Virus record (IMG/VR): IMGVR_UViG_3300042898_002363
Span: 1 to 33,920 of that record
Source: a virus
Length of the DNA: 33,920 nucleotides
Direction: 5' to 3' (one strand)
The translations under genes and the position numbers were made by a program. Of this stretch, positions 8,001 through 17,311 are shown in pieces. Numbering within the stretch: position 1 is the first letter of the stretch; the number at the start of each line of letters is the position of its first letter. Under the pieces are notes generated by a model. The model had not been told where the DNA came from and did not search any database. It was given only the letters and a program-made list of their open reading frames with translations.

Positions 8001-8981
8001 TTAACTGACCCCCATTGTTGTAATTTCTACTAATGCAGTATCTGGAGGTGCAGAACTAAATGACAATACTGCCCCTGTTACTGAATATGAACTCTTTGGT
8101 TGCATAATACCCTGTATTACTGCAAAAGTATAGTTCTTTCCAGTAGGGGTAACTGATAATGTAAAATTAGTTTGTATGCCATTACCTGTAAATTCATCTA
8201 CTGTAGCTGACAATGTAGGTACTACAGGAGTTTTAAAACTTAATACACCACTACCATTTGTAGTGATAACTTGTCCGTTACTACCACCGGTAATTGTAAT
8301 GTTACCTATAGCGCCTAGATTAACTGGGCCAGCAACTGTTAAGTTAACTAATGTTCCAAGACTAGTAATGTTAGGTTGAGCATTACTCGTAACTGTTCCG
8401 GCTGTTGTTGCGCTTGAGGCTGCAACACCAGTTAAAGAACTACCATTACCAATAAAGTAATTTGCTCGTACATTACCTAAACTGTTTACTGTAACTAAGT
8501 TGTTACTTACACTAGCGTTACTTGAAAATACAAACTCACTGTTAGCTGTTTGCCAACCCATGAAGGCATCGACTGGAGTAGTAGTATAATAATGAAGTAA
8601 TGTTCCGCGATCTTTACCATCATTTGCTGTTAGTGCGGCACTATTAGCTCCGCCACCTTGTTCAATTAATGCGTCTTTTACATATAGATTGGTTACGTTA
8701 ACATATTGTACGTTACCACCAACATTCAAATTACCAGTAATAACACTATCACCGGTAATAGTTAACAAGCTAGTAGTGCTATCAAAAGTAAAGTTACTAC
8801 TTGCCCCTAGGACACCATTGCTATTATATTGAATCTGATTATTACTGCCGGCTGCGGCGGCAATTGCACTACCACTTGATAGTACATTATCTACATATAT
8901 TTTTGTGGCGGCATCTGTGTTATCCGTTGGCGCGGATATATTCTTCAGTTGCGTTGGTGAGGGGAAGGTTAATGCTGCCAT
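8001..8981 (-). CDS. Tail-fibre-like protein with DAFMGW module (326 aa)
   Basis: It starts MAALTFPSPTQLKNISAPTD and carries TDAATKIYVDN near residues 22-32, a motif common in phage tail fibres. The middle (about 100-160) is the LLHYY/DAFMGW module: ALIEQGGGANSAALTANDG, KDRGTLLHYY, DAFMGW and FVFSSNASV. One AQPNITSLGTL shaft unit follows. The C-terminal 70 residues (VDEFTGNG through QGIMQPKSSYSV to ALVEITTM) match a domain inside the 1021-residue fibre at 3610-6675. The gene is separated by one base from the stop of the gene before it and by one base from the ATG after it, so the three are probably translated together. It is likely a short fibre or fibre connector. Confidence 0.8.
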   Translation of the reverse strand: MAALTFPSPTQLKNISAPTDNTDAATKIYVDNVLSSGSAIAAAAGSNNQIQYNSNGVLGASSNFTFDSTTSLLTITGDSVITGNLNVGGNVQYVNVTNLYVKDALIEQGGGANSAALTANDGKDRGTLLHYYTTTPVDAFMGWQTANSEFVFSSNASVSNNLVTVNSLGNVRANYFIGNGSSLTGVAASSATTAGTVTSNAQPNITSLGTLVNLTVAGPVNLGAIGNITITGGSNGQVITTNGSGVLSFKTPVVPTLSATVDEFTGNGIQTNFTLSVTPTGKNYTFAVIQGIMQPKSSYSVTGAVLSFSSAPPDTALVEITTMGVS

Positions 8982-8982
8982 A

Positions 8983-11562
8983 TTATGAAGTCGTTATAAT
9001 TGCAGTGATTGCACTAAAGTTTGTAAATCCCCAAATTTTGTAAGTATGACCTGAAATAGTTGTTGTGCTAGTTGCGTCAGGTGTATCTACAATATCTGAA
9101 CCCAAGAAAATATGTTTAAAAGTACGTGCTGTATTGTTTGGTGTAGCCATCCATAAAAAATCTGTAGGTGTTGCAGTTGTATTTGCTGATTGACCCACTG
9201 TGAAATTGTTACTATTGCGACTATCACTGGTTGTAAACGTAGGAATTGTACTATTAGATGTTGTTTTCCAGAACAACGGATAATATTTTGTTGCTGGGCT
9301 AACTGTACCTGTTACTGTACTTGGTATAGTTCGTTGTCCTGCGCCAAATCCACCTGTACCATTATAGTCAGATGAAGTAAGTGTATATGTATTGGTACTA
9401 TCTACTGATGCGCTAGTACCAGATGTTGCGCCACTAGTTGTCAATGATCCACTGATACTAGCTGTTGAATTTGCATAAGATACATTACCGGTAATGCCAA
9501 TAGCACCTGAGGTAGTAGTTGCATTCCAGTTAAACGTCTGGTTCAAACTCCAATATGGTACTGTGCTATTAGCAAACGTTCCTGATATTGCAGTAACATT
9601 GAAAGGAATTGGTTGATTGTTTGTTAATGTTGTTCCAGTACTAGTTTGTACACCGCGATTAGTTGTTAAACTTACAGAAACTGAATCAGTTGATTGCGTT
9701 TGTACAATAGGAGTTAAGAAACTACTAGGTATTGTATATGTACCACCAGTGCTTGTAATGCCTAACCCAGTTAAGTTTGCACCAGTAACTGTACTTCCAC
9801 CAATTGTAATAGTGTCACTTGACTGAACTGTGAAATTTGCGTTTGCTAATGATAATGTGATTGAAACGTTTTGTGTATTGACTGTTGTTGCGATAAAGTT
9901 TGCATACGCATTTTTACTTGAACCACCGGTCGCCCATGCAGTAGTAGTGTTTAATGAGATTGGTCCTAATTGATTTATCGTAAAGACACCGGCCGGGTAT
10001 GACACATTTGAATAATCTATGCTAATATCTAATGCTGATCCTGCCACAATGCTAGTTACATTAGATACTAAACGCGCCTGTATAGGAGCAAACGAAATAG
10101 CACCATTTCCAGTTGTTTTTAGATATTCCCCTGCGTTTCCACCACCTAAATTGATGTTTGATACATTTCCTAATATAATATTAGCGGCGCCAGTAAAATT
10201 TATATTACCAGTAGCAGTTAAGTTAGGAATACTACCTATAACAGTATCAGCCGCAACTCCAGTCAAAAATCTTCCGTTACCAAAATAGTAGTTATTACCA
10301 ATGTCAATATTACCGGTGCCAGTGATAGTTGTTACTATTAAATTTGCAGTGGTGATTGAGTTACCAGTAACAGATGTATTACCTGTAGTCAATCCAGTAT
10401 TACTTAGTGACACTGTTCCAACATTAACACCCGTATTACTTAGTGATACAGTACCTACATTAACTCCAGTGTTGCTTAAACTTACATTACCTACGTTAAC
10501 ACCGGCGTTACTAACTGATACGTTGCCAACATTAACACCGGTATTGCTTAGTGTAACATTTCCAACATTAACACCAGTATTACTTAGTGATACAGTACCA
10601 ACATTAACACCGGTATTACTTAAACTTACGTTTCCTACGTTAACACCGGCATTGCTAACTGATACATTACCAACATTAACACCGGTATTACTTAGTGTAA
10701 CATTACCAACATTAACTCCAGTATTGCTTAAACTTACAGTACCAACATTGACACCAGTATTGCTTAGTGTAACATTACCAACATTGACACCTGCGTTACT
10801 TAGACTTACGTTACCAACGTTTACACCCGTGTTACTAAGGGCTACGTTACCAACATTGACACCCGTGTTACTCAATGTAACATTGCCTACATTAACTCCA
10901 GTATTGCTAACAGACACATTACCAACGCTAACTCCGGTATTGCTTAAACTTACATTACCTACGTTAACACCGGTATTACTAACAGACACATTGCCTACAC
11001 TAACTCCATTAGCAGTAACACTTGTATTACCAGTGCTAATACCATCAGTAGTAATACTGGTATTACCAGTAGTGATTGAATTACCTGTAATAGATGTATT
11101 ACCAGTACTGACTCCATTAGCAGTGACAGTGGTATTACCTGCACTAATGCCGTTAGCTGTAACCGTAGTATTACCTGCAGTAACTCCATTAGCAGTAACA
11201 CTTGTGTTGCCGGTACTAATGCCATCAGTAGTAATACTAGTATTACCAGTTGTAATTGAATTACCGGTGATAGATGTATTACCAGTACTTACACCATTAG
11301 CAGTAACAGTAGTATTGCCAGTGCTAATACCGTTACTTGTAACACTTGTGTTACCGGTTGTAATTGAATTACCAGTGATAGATGTATTGCCGGTGCTTAC
11401 CCCGTTAGAAGTGATGCTTGTACCATTGGCTCCACCAACAGTAACAGTAGTTACACCTAAGTTTTTCCAGCCTACACCAGACCATTGGTAAGTGTAACCA
11501 TTAAAGATTACTTTCTGACCTATAGTTCCTGTTTTAGGTAGTGCTGTTACAACTGTTGTCAT
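8983..11562 (-). CDS. Fibre-like protein with 12-residue tandem repeats (859 aa)
   Basis: The N-terminus (residues 1-45) includes TIGQKVIFNGYTYQWSGVGW, a small segment seen in many phage structural proteins. Residues about 45-404 are thirty 12-residue repeats in two families: TGNTS(I/V)T.(N/D)G(I/V)S and VGNVSLSNTGVN. Such short regular units suggest a beta-solenoid or trimeric beta-roll shaft, but I cannot name the fold. Residues 405-500 have one FGNGRFLTGV unit and a GGGNAGEYLKTTGNGAISF segment. The C-terminal ~350 residues are Ser/Thr-rich beta domains ending with KYYPLFWKTTSNSTIPTF, DFLWMATPNNTARTFKHIFLG and a hydrophobic tail, probably the tip. An AAGAG lies upstream of the ATG. Confidence 0.85.
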   Translation of the reverse strand: MTTVVTALPKTGTIGQKVIFNGYTYQWSGVGWKNLGVTTVTVGGANGTSITSNGVSTGNTSITGNSITTGNTSVTSNGISTGNTTVTANGVSTGNTSITGNSITTGNTSITTDGISTGNTSVTANGVTAGNTTVTANGISAGNTTVTANGVSTGNTSITGNSITTGNTSITTDGISTGNTSVTANGVSVGNVSVSNTGVNVGNVSLSNTGVSVGNVSVSNTGVNVGNVTLSNTGVNVGNVALSNTGVNVGNVSLSNAGVNVGNVTLSNTGVNVGTVSLSNTGVNVGNVTLSNTGVNVGNVSVSNAGVNVGNVSLSNTGVNVGTVSLSNTGVNVGNVTLSNTGVNVGNVSVSNAGVNVGNVSLSNTGVNVGTVSLSNTGVNVGTVSLSNTGLTTGNTSVTGNSITTANLIVTTITGTGNIDIGNNYYFGNGRFLTGVAADTVIGSIPNLTATGNINFTGAANIILGNVSNINLGGGNAGEYLKTTGNGAISFAPIQARLVSNVTSIVAGSALDISIDYSNVSYPAGVFTINQLGPISLNTTTAWATGGSSKNAYANFIATTVNTQNVSITLSLANANFTVQSSDTITIGGSTVTGANLTGLGITSTGGTYTIPSSFLTPIVQTQSTDSVSVSLTTNRGVQTSTGTTLTNNQPIPFNVTAISGTFANSTVPYWSLNQTFNWNATTTSGAIGITGNVSYANSTASISGSLTTSGATSGTSASVDSTNTYTLTSSDYNGTGGFGAGQRTIPSTVTGTVSPATKYYPLFWKTTSNSTIPTFTTSDSRNSNNFTVGQSANTTATPTDFLWMATPNNTARTFKHIFLGSDIVDTPDATSTTTISGHTYKIWGFTNFSAITAIITTS
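10351..11430 (-). repeat. Tandem 36-nt repeats encoding 12-residue units
   Basis: About thirty in-frame 36-nt units. The first eleven to twelve (N-terminal part) are TGNTSITGNSIT / TGNTSITTDGIS / TGNTSVTANGVS types, in a higher-order order that recurs. The next seventeen are VGNVSLSNTGVN types, with a four-unit block repeated (VGNVTLSNTGVN, VGNVSVSNAGVN, VGNVSLSNTGVN, VGTVSLSNTGVN). One unit of the first family closes the array. The codons differ between copies, so most duplications are not recent. Confidence 0.9.
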
Positions 11563-11585
11563 ATTATATATTTAACTCTTTTAAA

Positions 11586-12875
11586 TTATGCTGGTGGCGT
11601 AATGTTAAACCAGTAGTCGCCACCACCTGGATTGTTAATTGGATCATATGGGCCACTACCATCAATTGTTACCCACATCATAGGAGTTGCCTTAGAATTT
11701 GGTGAGTAAATTGTTATAGGTGCGGGGTCAGCTAATCCGTCATTTGTTACTAGCATCCAAATAGAACCATGAGGAATACTTACATTGGGTAAGAAACCCA
11801 ATGTTACTGGGTCTTGATTTGGTGCGATTGTTTGATATCCCATTTCATAGTCAGTGAAGTCATACATGACTGTAGAATAATAGTATCTTGCTTTCCATTG
11901 TGTATTACCATAACCATCAGATGTTAGTACATCAAACAGATTTCCATAGCTACCGTTTGCTGAAATGCCTTTTGATACGGCAATATTTCCCGAAACTGAT
12001 AGATTAGATAATGTACCTACACTTGTGATATTTGGTTGTGCGTTTGTTGTAACAGTGCCTGAAAATTCAGCAGTTAAATTAGCAACTTGTGTTTTTGAAT
12101 TTACAGTTAGCGGAGACGTTCCGTTAGCAACGTTAGATATAAAAGTTTGACCTTTAATGTTACCATACGTTCCACTGAATACTCCATTAGTTTCTGTTCC
12201 ATCTACATAGTATTCAAACGCTAGATTGTCATTACTAAATCCAAAGAACGCATGTTTATCAGTTGTTTTAAAATAGTGTGCGCGGATACCAACATCTTTG
12301 CCGTCATCAGTAGTTAATGGTGCGAGATTAGCTTGGGTATGTAGTTCGATTAATGAATCAGTATAGCTAACATTGTTACTAGAAACAGTAATAGTTGTTC
12401 CAGAAACGGTTAAGTTACCGGTTATAGTAGTATCACCGGTAACAGATAGTCCAGTTAAAATTCCGGTGCTAGTAATATTGGGCTGTGCGGCTGTTGATAA
12501 TGTACCAGAGATATTATTAGCTACTACTAAATTTCCAGTAATGTTAGCATTGCCTGCACTAAAATTACCAGTATATGTCGGTAGATAGTTCTCTACATTA
12601 GAATTTGAATATGATCCCGAAATGGCACCGGCTGGAATATTTGTTAAAAGACTGCCATCACCAACAAAATAGTTAGCATATGCGGCGTTACCCAAATTAG
12701 CATTTGATGTTACTAAACTGCCGGCACTGTATATATTGCCTGCAATTCCAACACCGCCGGCTACTACTAATGCACCGGTCGAACTACTGGTAGCGGAAGT
12801 ATTACCATCGATTGCCAATTGGGTATCGATAGTTGCATTTCCATAAATTCTAGTACCTGATTTTAATAGAGCCAT
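11586..12875 (-). CDS. Tail-fibre-like protein with GTRIYGNA N-terminus (429 aa)
   Basis: It begins MALLKSGTRIYGNATIDTQL, nearly the same as the start of the 1371-residue protein at 13142-17257. Residues 26-55 hold a SATSSSTGALVVAGGVGIAG unit. Then follow a GDGSLLTNIPAGAI unit, two AQPNITS units and, around residues 170-230, a divergent LLHYY/DAFMGW module (SLIELHTQANLAPL, DDGKDVGIRAHYF, HAFFGF). The C-terminal 100 residues (YYYSTVMYDFTDYEMGYQTI to GGGDYWFNITPPA) form an individual domain rich in Pro and aromatic residues, presumably the tip. AAGG precedes the start. Together with the 77-residue gene before it, it mirrors the gene pair 17301/13142. Confidence 0.8.
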   Translation of the reverse strand: MALLKSGTRIYGNATIDTQLAIDGNTSATSSSTGALVVAGGVGIAGNIYSAGSLVTSNANLGNAAYANYFVGDGSLLTNIPAGAISGSYSNSNVENYLPTYTGNFSAGNANITGNLVVANNISGTLSTAAQPNITSTGILTGLSVTGDTTITGNLTVSGTTITVSSNNVSYTDSLIELHTQANLAPLTTDDGKDVGIRAHYFKTTDKHAFFGFSNDNLAFEYYVDGTETNGVFSGTYGNIKGQTFISNVANGTSPLTVNSKTQVANLTAEFSGTVTTNAQPNITSVGTLSNLSVSGNIAVSKGISANGSYGNLFDVLTSDGYGNTQWKARYYYSTVMYDFTDYEMGYQTIAPNQDPVTLGFLPNVSIPHGSIWMLVTNDGLADPAPITIYSPNSKATPMMWVTIDGSGPYDPINNPGGGDYWFNITPPA

Positions 12876-12896
12876 ACATTTCTGCCTTACATATAC

Positions 12897-13130
12897 TTAT
12901 GTAATTCCTGAGACCTCGTCAAAAACTCCGGAAATTTTAAGTACACCCGTATTTAGCTGTTGCATGGCCTTGCCATTTTCGGTGCCGGTGTACTCATCCA
13001 AAGTATAAGCAAACACCCCATTGGGGGTGATGCTTATGTTGCTCTGACTGATTTCGTTAAACCCTACATTAGCATTGCTGTTAACGTAGAGCTTGCCATT
13101 ATTATCCAATCTAGCCGCAATATTAGCCAT
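12897..13130 (-). CDS. Small virion-like protein, LamG-less paralogue of 17301-18242
   Basis: A 77-residue protein beginning MANIAARLDNNGKLYVNSNA with a strong GGAGGTGAA ribosome binding site that overlaps the stop of the upstream gene. Its two halves match the two ends of the 313-residue protein at 17301-18242. NEISQS...GVFAYTLDEYTG (25-49) aligns with DEVTQS...QIFANEFDEIT. GKAMQQLNTGVLKISGVFDEVSGIT (53-77) aligns with the last 24 residues, GKMKQRKSGQLLVANEFDEYTGIT. The laminin-G-like domain in the middle of that protein is absent here. This shows a common scaffold with or without an inserted lectin fold. The function is unknown; it may be a connector between fibre and virion. Confidence 0.8.
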   Translation of the reverse strand: MANIAARLDNNGKLYVNSNANVGFNEISQSNISITPNGVFAYTLDEYTGTENGKAMQQLNTGVLKISGVFDEVSGIT

Positions 13131-13141
13131 TTCACCTCCAA

Positions 13142-16100
13142 TTAATTGAAGATAAAGTCTAAACTATTTGCAGTGTCGTTGAATTGAATGTATGCCTTAC
13201 TTGCAGTTCCACCGTTGTTATTAGCAAATCCAACTGATTTACCAGTATAGATATTGCCTGTTGCTGCCATACCACCGGTTACTTTCACTGTACCAGTAAT
13301 ACTAGATGTTGAATCTGTATTAGCTGATGCAGTAATTGTATTTGCGGCGGTGATGTGATTACCACTAATATTACCGGTTACGTCAAGTGTACCAGTTATA
13401 TTAGCTCCTACACCAGTAACAGTAAGTACAGTAGTTCCACCCTGTACCATCACAATGTTACCATTTAGAGTAGGGATGCTTACGTTACTTGTACCATTTA
13501 CAATTTTACCAGTATCATTAGATATAAAACTTAAATTTCCTGCGCCATCTGTTGAAATAATTTGACCACTTGTGCCACCAGAAATTTTAACATTAGCAAG
13601 AGATTCTAGCGTAGTTAAACCGGTTACAGTTAACGCAGTCAAACTACCAACGCTTGTAATGTTTGGTTGCGCATTTGTATAAACAGTACCTGCGATTAAT
13701 GCATTAGCTACTTGACCAGAAACATTAGCACCGGCAACGTTACTAAGTTGAACACCATTACCAATAAATTGTCCAGCATTTACGTTACCCGATGCTGTCA
13801 CATTATCAACTGTAAGGATGTTACCAGTTGTATTAAACAACAAGTTTGCATTGTCAGATAGTAATCCACCCGCTGTTGCAAATGTAATTCTACCTGAAGT
13901 TAAGTTACGTGAAGTGACATTACCCGCAGTCATATTGACTGCAACGTTAGCATTTCCACTCTTTAATTCATTAGTTAATGTATCAAATTGTAAATCAGCA
14001 TCATCAGATAATAAACCGTCTGTTCCTGCAAATGTAACACGTCCGCTTGTTAAAGAACCTGCGGTAACTTTTGTAGTTTTAACATAACCATATCCAGTAT
14101 CACCGCCAATTTCAGTACCGCCAGCGCCTGGCTTCAATACTTGATTACTATTGTCCCAAGTTAAGTTAGTAGTATCAGTTAGATTATTACTAGAACCTAC
14201 ATAAGGAATGCGTGTAGATGTTAAACTAGCAGTAATAATATTACCGACTGTTAGATTACCAGATACGTTAGCTGTACCAGTAACTGTTAATGTATTACTA
14301 GTTGCATTAAATGTAAAATTATTACTTGCGGCTAAGTTATTAGAACCAGTTGCCTTGAATTGAATTTCCGTAGCATCTCCTGCCGCTGTTTGGAAGTCGA
14401 TTGCGGCTCCGTTTGCATAATAGTAACCATCTGTGTAGACACCACTTGCATTTGCAATGAATGCACTACTAGCTACATTTAGTGTTGTAGCAACATTTAG
14501 ATTACCCAACGTACCAACACTAGTAATATTTGGTTGCGCAGCCGTTGTTAATGTACCAGTAAAGTAGTTAGCAGACATTAAGTTTGCTCCACTTATAGAG
14601 CCACCTGAGGCACCACCAAATGTTGCATTACCTGCAGTTAAATTACCAGTTAAGTCTAAACTTGTACCAGTTGCAACACCAATGTTTGGTGTAACCAATG
14701 TTAGACCATCTTTAACTTTTAATGAACCGGATACAACAGCAATGGTAGAATCATCAACTTTAGCACTAAAATTAGTACCAATTAATTGTACACCGTTACT
14801 AGCTGAGTATGACCCAGTGCCTGAGAATTGCGTCCATGCAATTGGATCAGTACCAATTACGATTTCACCATTAGTAGATATAACCCATCCCGAATCACTA
14901 TTGTAAGTACCTTCTTCAACGAAAGTAAATGATCCAGCAGTAAGTTCACCATTTGCTTCAGCATCTATAGCACGTGTCCATGTGCTAGCAGATACAACAT
15001 AGATACCATTTTGACTTGCATTAGTTTGATTTTTAACTAGAACACGATTACCAGCAACAAGTACCACACCATCAACAGTTTGAGTACCACTTAATGTAAT
15101 GTCTGTTGTTGTGGCCGCACGAACTGAACTCTTAATATCCAATCCTTGTGATGAAGCATCAACGTAACCCTTTGTAGCGGCGTCAGTAGCTTGAGTAGGA
15201 GTTGCCAAACCAGTAATACGTTTGCTAGAAACATCAACTGTACCAGTGCCTTGCGGAGCTAATACGATGTTACCATCTGCGCCGGCAGTTACAGTTACAT
15301 TTATTCCTTTTGCAAGAATGTTATCTGTGATTACATTTGCATTAGATTGAATATTTCCTGAAGAAACTAAACCTGTTAATGTACCCAAACTAGTAATGTT
15401 GGCTTGTGCCGCATTTGTAACAGTGTTTGAGTAACCATTAATATTAGCATTAGCAACGTTAGTGACTGTCAAGTCAATCAATGTACCAACAGTAGTGATA
15501 TTAGGTTGAGCATTAGAATTTACATTTAATGTACCCTCTAATAATGTGGCCTTTAATGTACCAGTAGTTGAAGTAAATGTAAGATTAGCATCTCCAACTA
15601 TCTTGCTACCATTTGCAAATGCAACTTGTGTATTCGATAGGTTGTTAGCAGTAACGTTAGCACCAGTGATTGCACCAGATGCAGTCAGTGTCACCGTGCT
15701 AATTAAATTAGAAGCAGTAATATTGATTGTGTTAATTGAGTTAGATAAAGTAACCCCGTCTGCATTAGAAGTAATTGTTTGTGAACCTAGTATAAGACTA
15801 CTACCAGACAAATATAAGTCTTTCCATGCACGTGTAGAATTACCTAAATCATACGCAACGTCTGCTGACGGAATAAAATCCCCAGTAACCAATGCACCTG
15901 CACTCATTGTCAAGTTACCAACAGTAGCTCTACCCGCAGTACTTAAATTACCAACCGTAGCGTTACCAGTTACGTTTGCTGTACCACCTGACACTAAATT
16001 ACCAACGGTAGCAGTACTTGTAACATTAGCTGTACTACGTACTGTTAAATATTCTACGTTAGCTGTGCTACTTGCACCAGTACCATTAATGTCGCCACCT

Positions 16101-17257
16101 GTTGTTAAATTACCAACATTTGCTGTGCCAGTAATATTTGCATTACCACCTGCAGTTATATTACCAAGTGTAGTACTAATATTTCCTGTAGCAGATAGTG
16201 TAACAGTTGATACATCAGCATTAGAAATTACGTTACCACCAGTTATGTTCCCAGCAGTTAGTAAATTTCCACCAGTTATGTTAGCAGTCGCAGTTATAGT
16301 ACTACTAGTAATTACAACATTAGCAGTAGCATTACCTGTTGAGATGTTTCCAGTAGCTACTATATCAGTAGTACCAAGATTACCAACGTTAGCATTACCT
16401 GTTACACTTAGTGTTCCGGCTGTTGATAGATTACCACCAGTAACTGTACCACTGACAGTTAATATATTACCAGTTCGATTAAACGTGAATGCTGGGGAAG
16501 CATTTTGACCTCCGCCATCATTAAATTGAACTTCAGTAGTATTACCTTTAGCTGAGATGTTACCTGAAATGTTACCTGCAAATGCTCCATATATTGTTCC
16601 ACCAACATATAAATTACCACCAATACCTGCGCCGCCTGTAACTAATAGTGCACCTGATGTATTCGATGTAGCAGTGGAAGCGTCAGTAATAGATACTACA
16701 CCACCTGCAGTAATTGTACCATTACCAAACGTAGTATTTGCAGTTGCATTACCTACAGTTAAACCAGTTAGTGTACCTACACTAGTAATATTAGCTTGTG
16801 CATTATTTGTAACGTTACCTGCATATGCAGACATGTTAGCACTAGGAACAGTGCCAGTAACATTAGCACCAGTGATACTAGATAGAGTGTCACCAATACC
16901 AACAAAGTGCAATCCATGAATGTTACCATATGTACCTATCGTAACTGCATTGTTTGCTGAATCCCATGTAGTGGTACTTGCTAGTGCAAATTCGCCTGCG
17001 CTTTGATCCCAACCCAAGAAGCCTGTTTTGGCTGCTCCGTCGTTATACTGTAAGATAAGACCACGATCAAGCCCGTCATTTGTACTGTTTGTACCTAATG
17101 TGATTACCGGATCTTCAATTGTTGTTATTGTCGAATCAACTGTAGTAGTTGTTCCCTGAATTGTCATATTACCAGTAACAACTAAATCCAACGTGGTTAG
17201 TGTAGAATCAACATTAGCATTACCGTAAATTCTAGTACCGCCTTTTAATTTTGCCAT
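13142..17257 (-). CDS. Giant modular tail-fibre-like protein (1371 aa)
   Basis: The largest gene in the window, with AAAAGGAAAA before the ATG. It starts MAKLKGGTRIYGNANVDSTL, then has a DAFMGW-type module at about 45-95 (EDPVITLGTN, GLDRGLILQY, GFLGW, EFALAS). A SGALLVTGGAGIGGNLYVGG unit follows near residue 200, then a long shaft of TANVGNL, TATGNI and TVSGTANVSGN-like units with five AQ(P/A)NIT units. Residues about 680-815 contain TGLATPTQATDAATKGYVDA, VLVKNQTNASQNGIYVVSA and TFVEEGTYNSDSGWV, a compact domain common in phage virion proteins. The last 33 residues (GKSVGFANNN to NSLDFIFN) resemble the end of the 18246-18773 protein. It is likely a long trimeric fibre shaft. Confidence 0.85.
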   Translation of the reverse strand: MAKLKGGTRIYGNANVDSTLTTLDLVVTGNMTIQGTTTTVDSTITTIEDPVITLGTNSTNDGLDRGLILQYNDGAAKTGFLGWDQSAGEFALASTTTWDSANNAVTIGTYGNIHGLHFVGIGDTLSSITGANVTGTVPSANMSAYAGNVTNNAQANITSVGTLTGLTVGNATANTTFGNGTITAGGVVSITDASTATSNTSGALLVTGGAGIGGNLYVGGTIYGAFAGNISGNISAKGNTTEVQFNDGGGQNASPAFTFNRTGNILTVSGTVTGGNLSTAGTLSVTGNANVGNLGTTDIVATGNISTGNATANVVITSSTITATANITGGNLLTAGNITGGNVISNADVSTVTLSATGNISTTLGNITAGGNANITGTANVGNLTTGGDINGTGASSTANVEYLTVRSTANVTSTATVGNLVSGGTANVTGNATVGNLSTAGRATVGNLTMSAGALVTGDFIPSADVAYDLGNSTRAWKDLYLSGSSLILGSQTITSNADGVTLSNSINTINITASNLISTVTLTASGAITGANVTANNLSNTQVAFANGSKIVGDANLTFTSTTGTLKATLLEGTLNVNSNAQPNITTVGTLIDLTVTNVANANINGYSNTVTNAAQANITSLGTLTGLVSSGNIQSNANVITDNILAKGINVTVTAGADGNIVLAPQGTGTVDVSSKRITGLATPTQATDAATKGYVDASSQGLDIKSSVRAATTTDITLSGTQTVDGVVLVAGNRVLVKNQTNASQNGIYVVSASTWTRAIDAEANGELTAGSFTFVEEGTYNSDSGWVISTNGEIVIGTDPIAWTQFSGTGSYSASNGVQLIGTNFSAKVDDSTIAVVSGSLKVKDGLTLVTPNIGVATGTSLDLTGNLTAGNATFGGASGGSISGANLMSANYFTGTLTTAAQPNITSVGTLGNLNVATTLNVASSAFIANASGVYTDGYYYANGAAIDFQTAAGDATEIQFKATGSNNLAASNNFTFNATSNTLTVTGTANVSGNLTVGNIITASLTSTRIPYVGSSNNLTDTTNLTWDNSNQVLKPGAGGTEIGGDTGYGYVKTTKVTAGSLTSGRVTFAGTDGLLSDDADLQFDTLTNELKSGNANVAVNMTAGNVTSRNLTSGRITFATAGGLLSDNANLLFNTTGNILTVDNVTASGNVNAGQFIGNGVQLSNVAGANVSGQVANALIAGTVYTNAQPNITSVGSLTALTVTGLTTLESLANVKISGGTSGQIISTDGAGNLSFISNDTGKIVNGTSNVSIPTLNGNIVMVQGGTTVLTVTGVGANITGTLDVTGNISGNHITAANTITASANTDSTSSITGTVKVTGGMAATGNIYTGKSVGFANNNGGTASKAYIQFNDTANSLDFIFN

Positions 17258-17289
17258 TTTATTTTCCTTTTATTCTTTCGTTTGTTAGT

Positions 17290-17311
17290 TTATAGTGTTC
17301 TTACACTGTAA
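17290..17311 (-). other. Imperfect RNA hairpin over the stop codon of 17301-18242
   Basis: On the plus strand TATAGTG...CACTGTA forms a stem of about nine pairs, one of them G-T, with a TCTT loop. The stop codon of the 17301-18242 gene falls in the loop. There is no T-tract, so it is not an intrinsic terminator. It lies in the 43-nt gap before the 1371-residue fibre gene and might affect message processing. This may be chance. Confidence 0.3.

Noticed and set aside
10351-11430. CRISPR-like regular repeat array
   Set aside because: The 36-nt periodicity resembles repeat spacing, but the whole unit is coding, stays in frame and has no unique spacers.
10301-11491. A 396-codon open frame on the plus strand rich in VLPTLTPVLL repeats
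   Set aside because: It is the exact antisense of the 12-residue repeat array. The regular codon pattern of the repeats keeps the opposite strand open. It has no ribosome site and the whole window is transcribed the other way.
11569-11576. GTTAAATA as a late promoter before 8983-11562
   Set aside because: It has a further mismatch from the GATAAATA/CTAAATA forms and sits in an A/T-rich 23-nt gap where such matches are expected by chance.
15546-16508. A 320-codon open frame on the plus strand
   Set aside because: Antisense of the repetitive shaft of the 1371-aa fibre, with a Val/Pro/Leu-rich product typical of antisense of Thr/Gly/Asn codons. No motif or start signal supports it.
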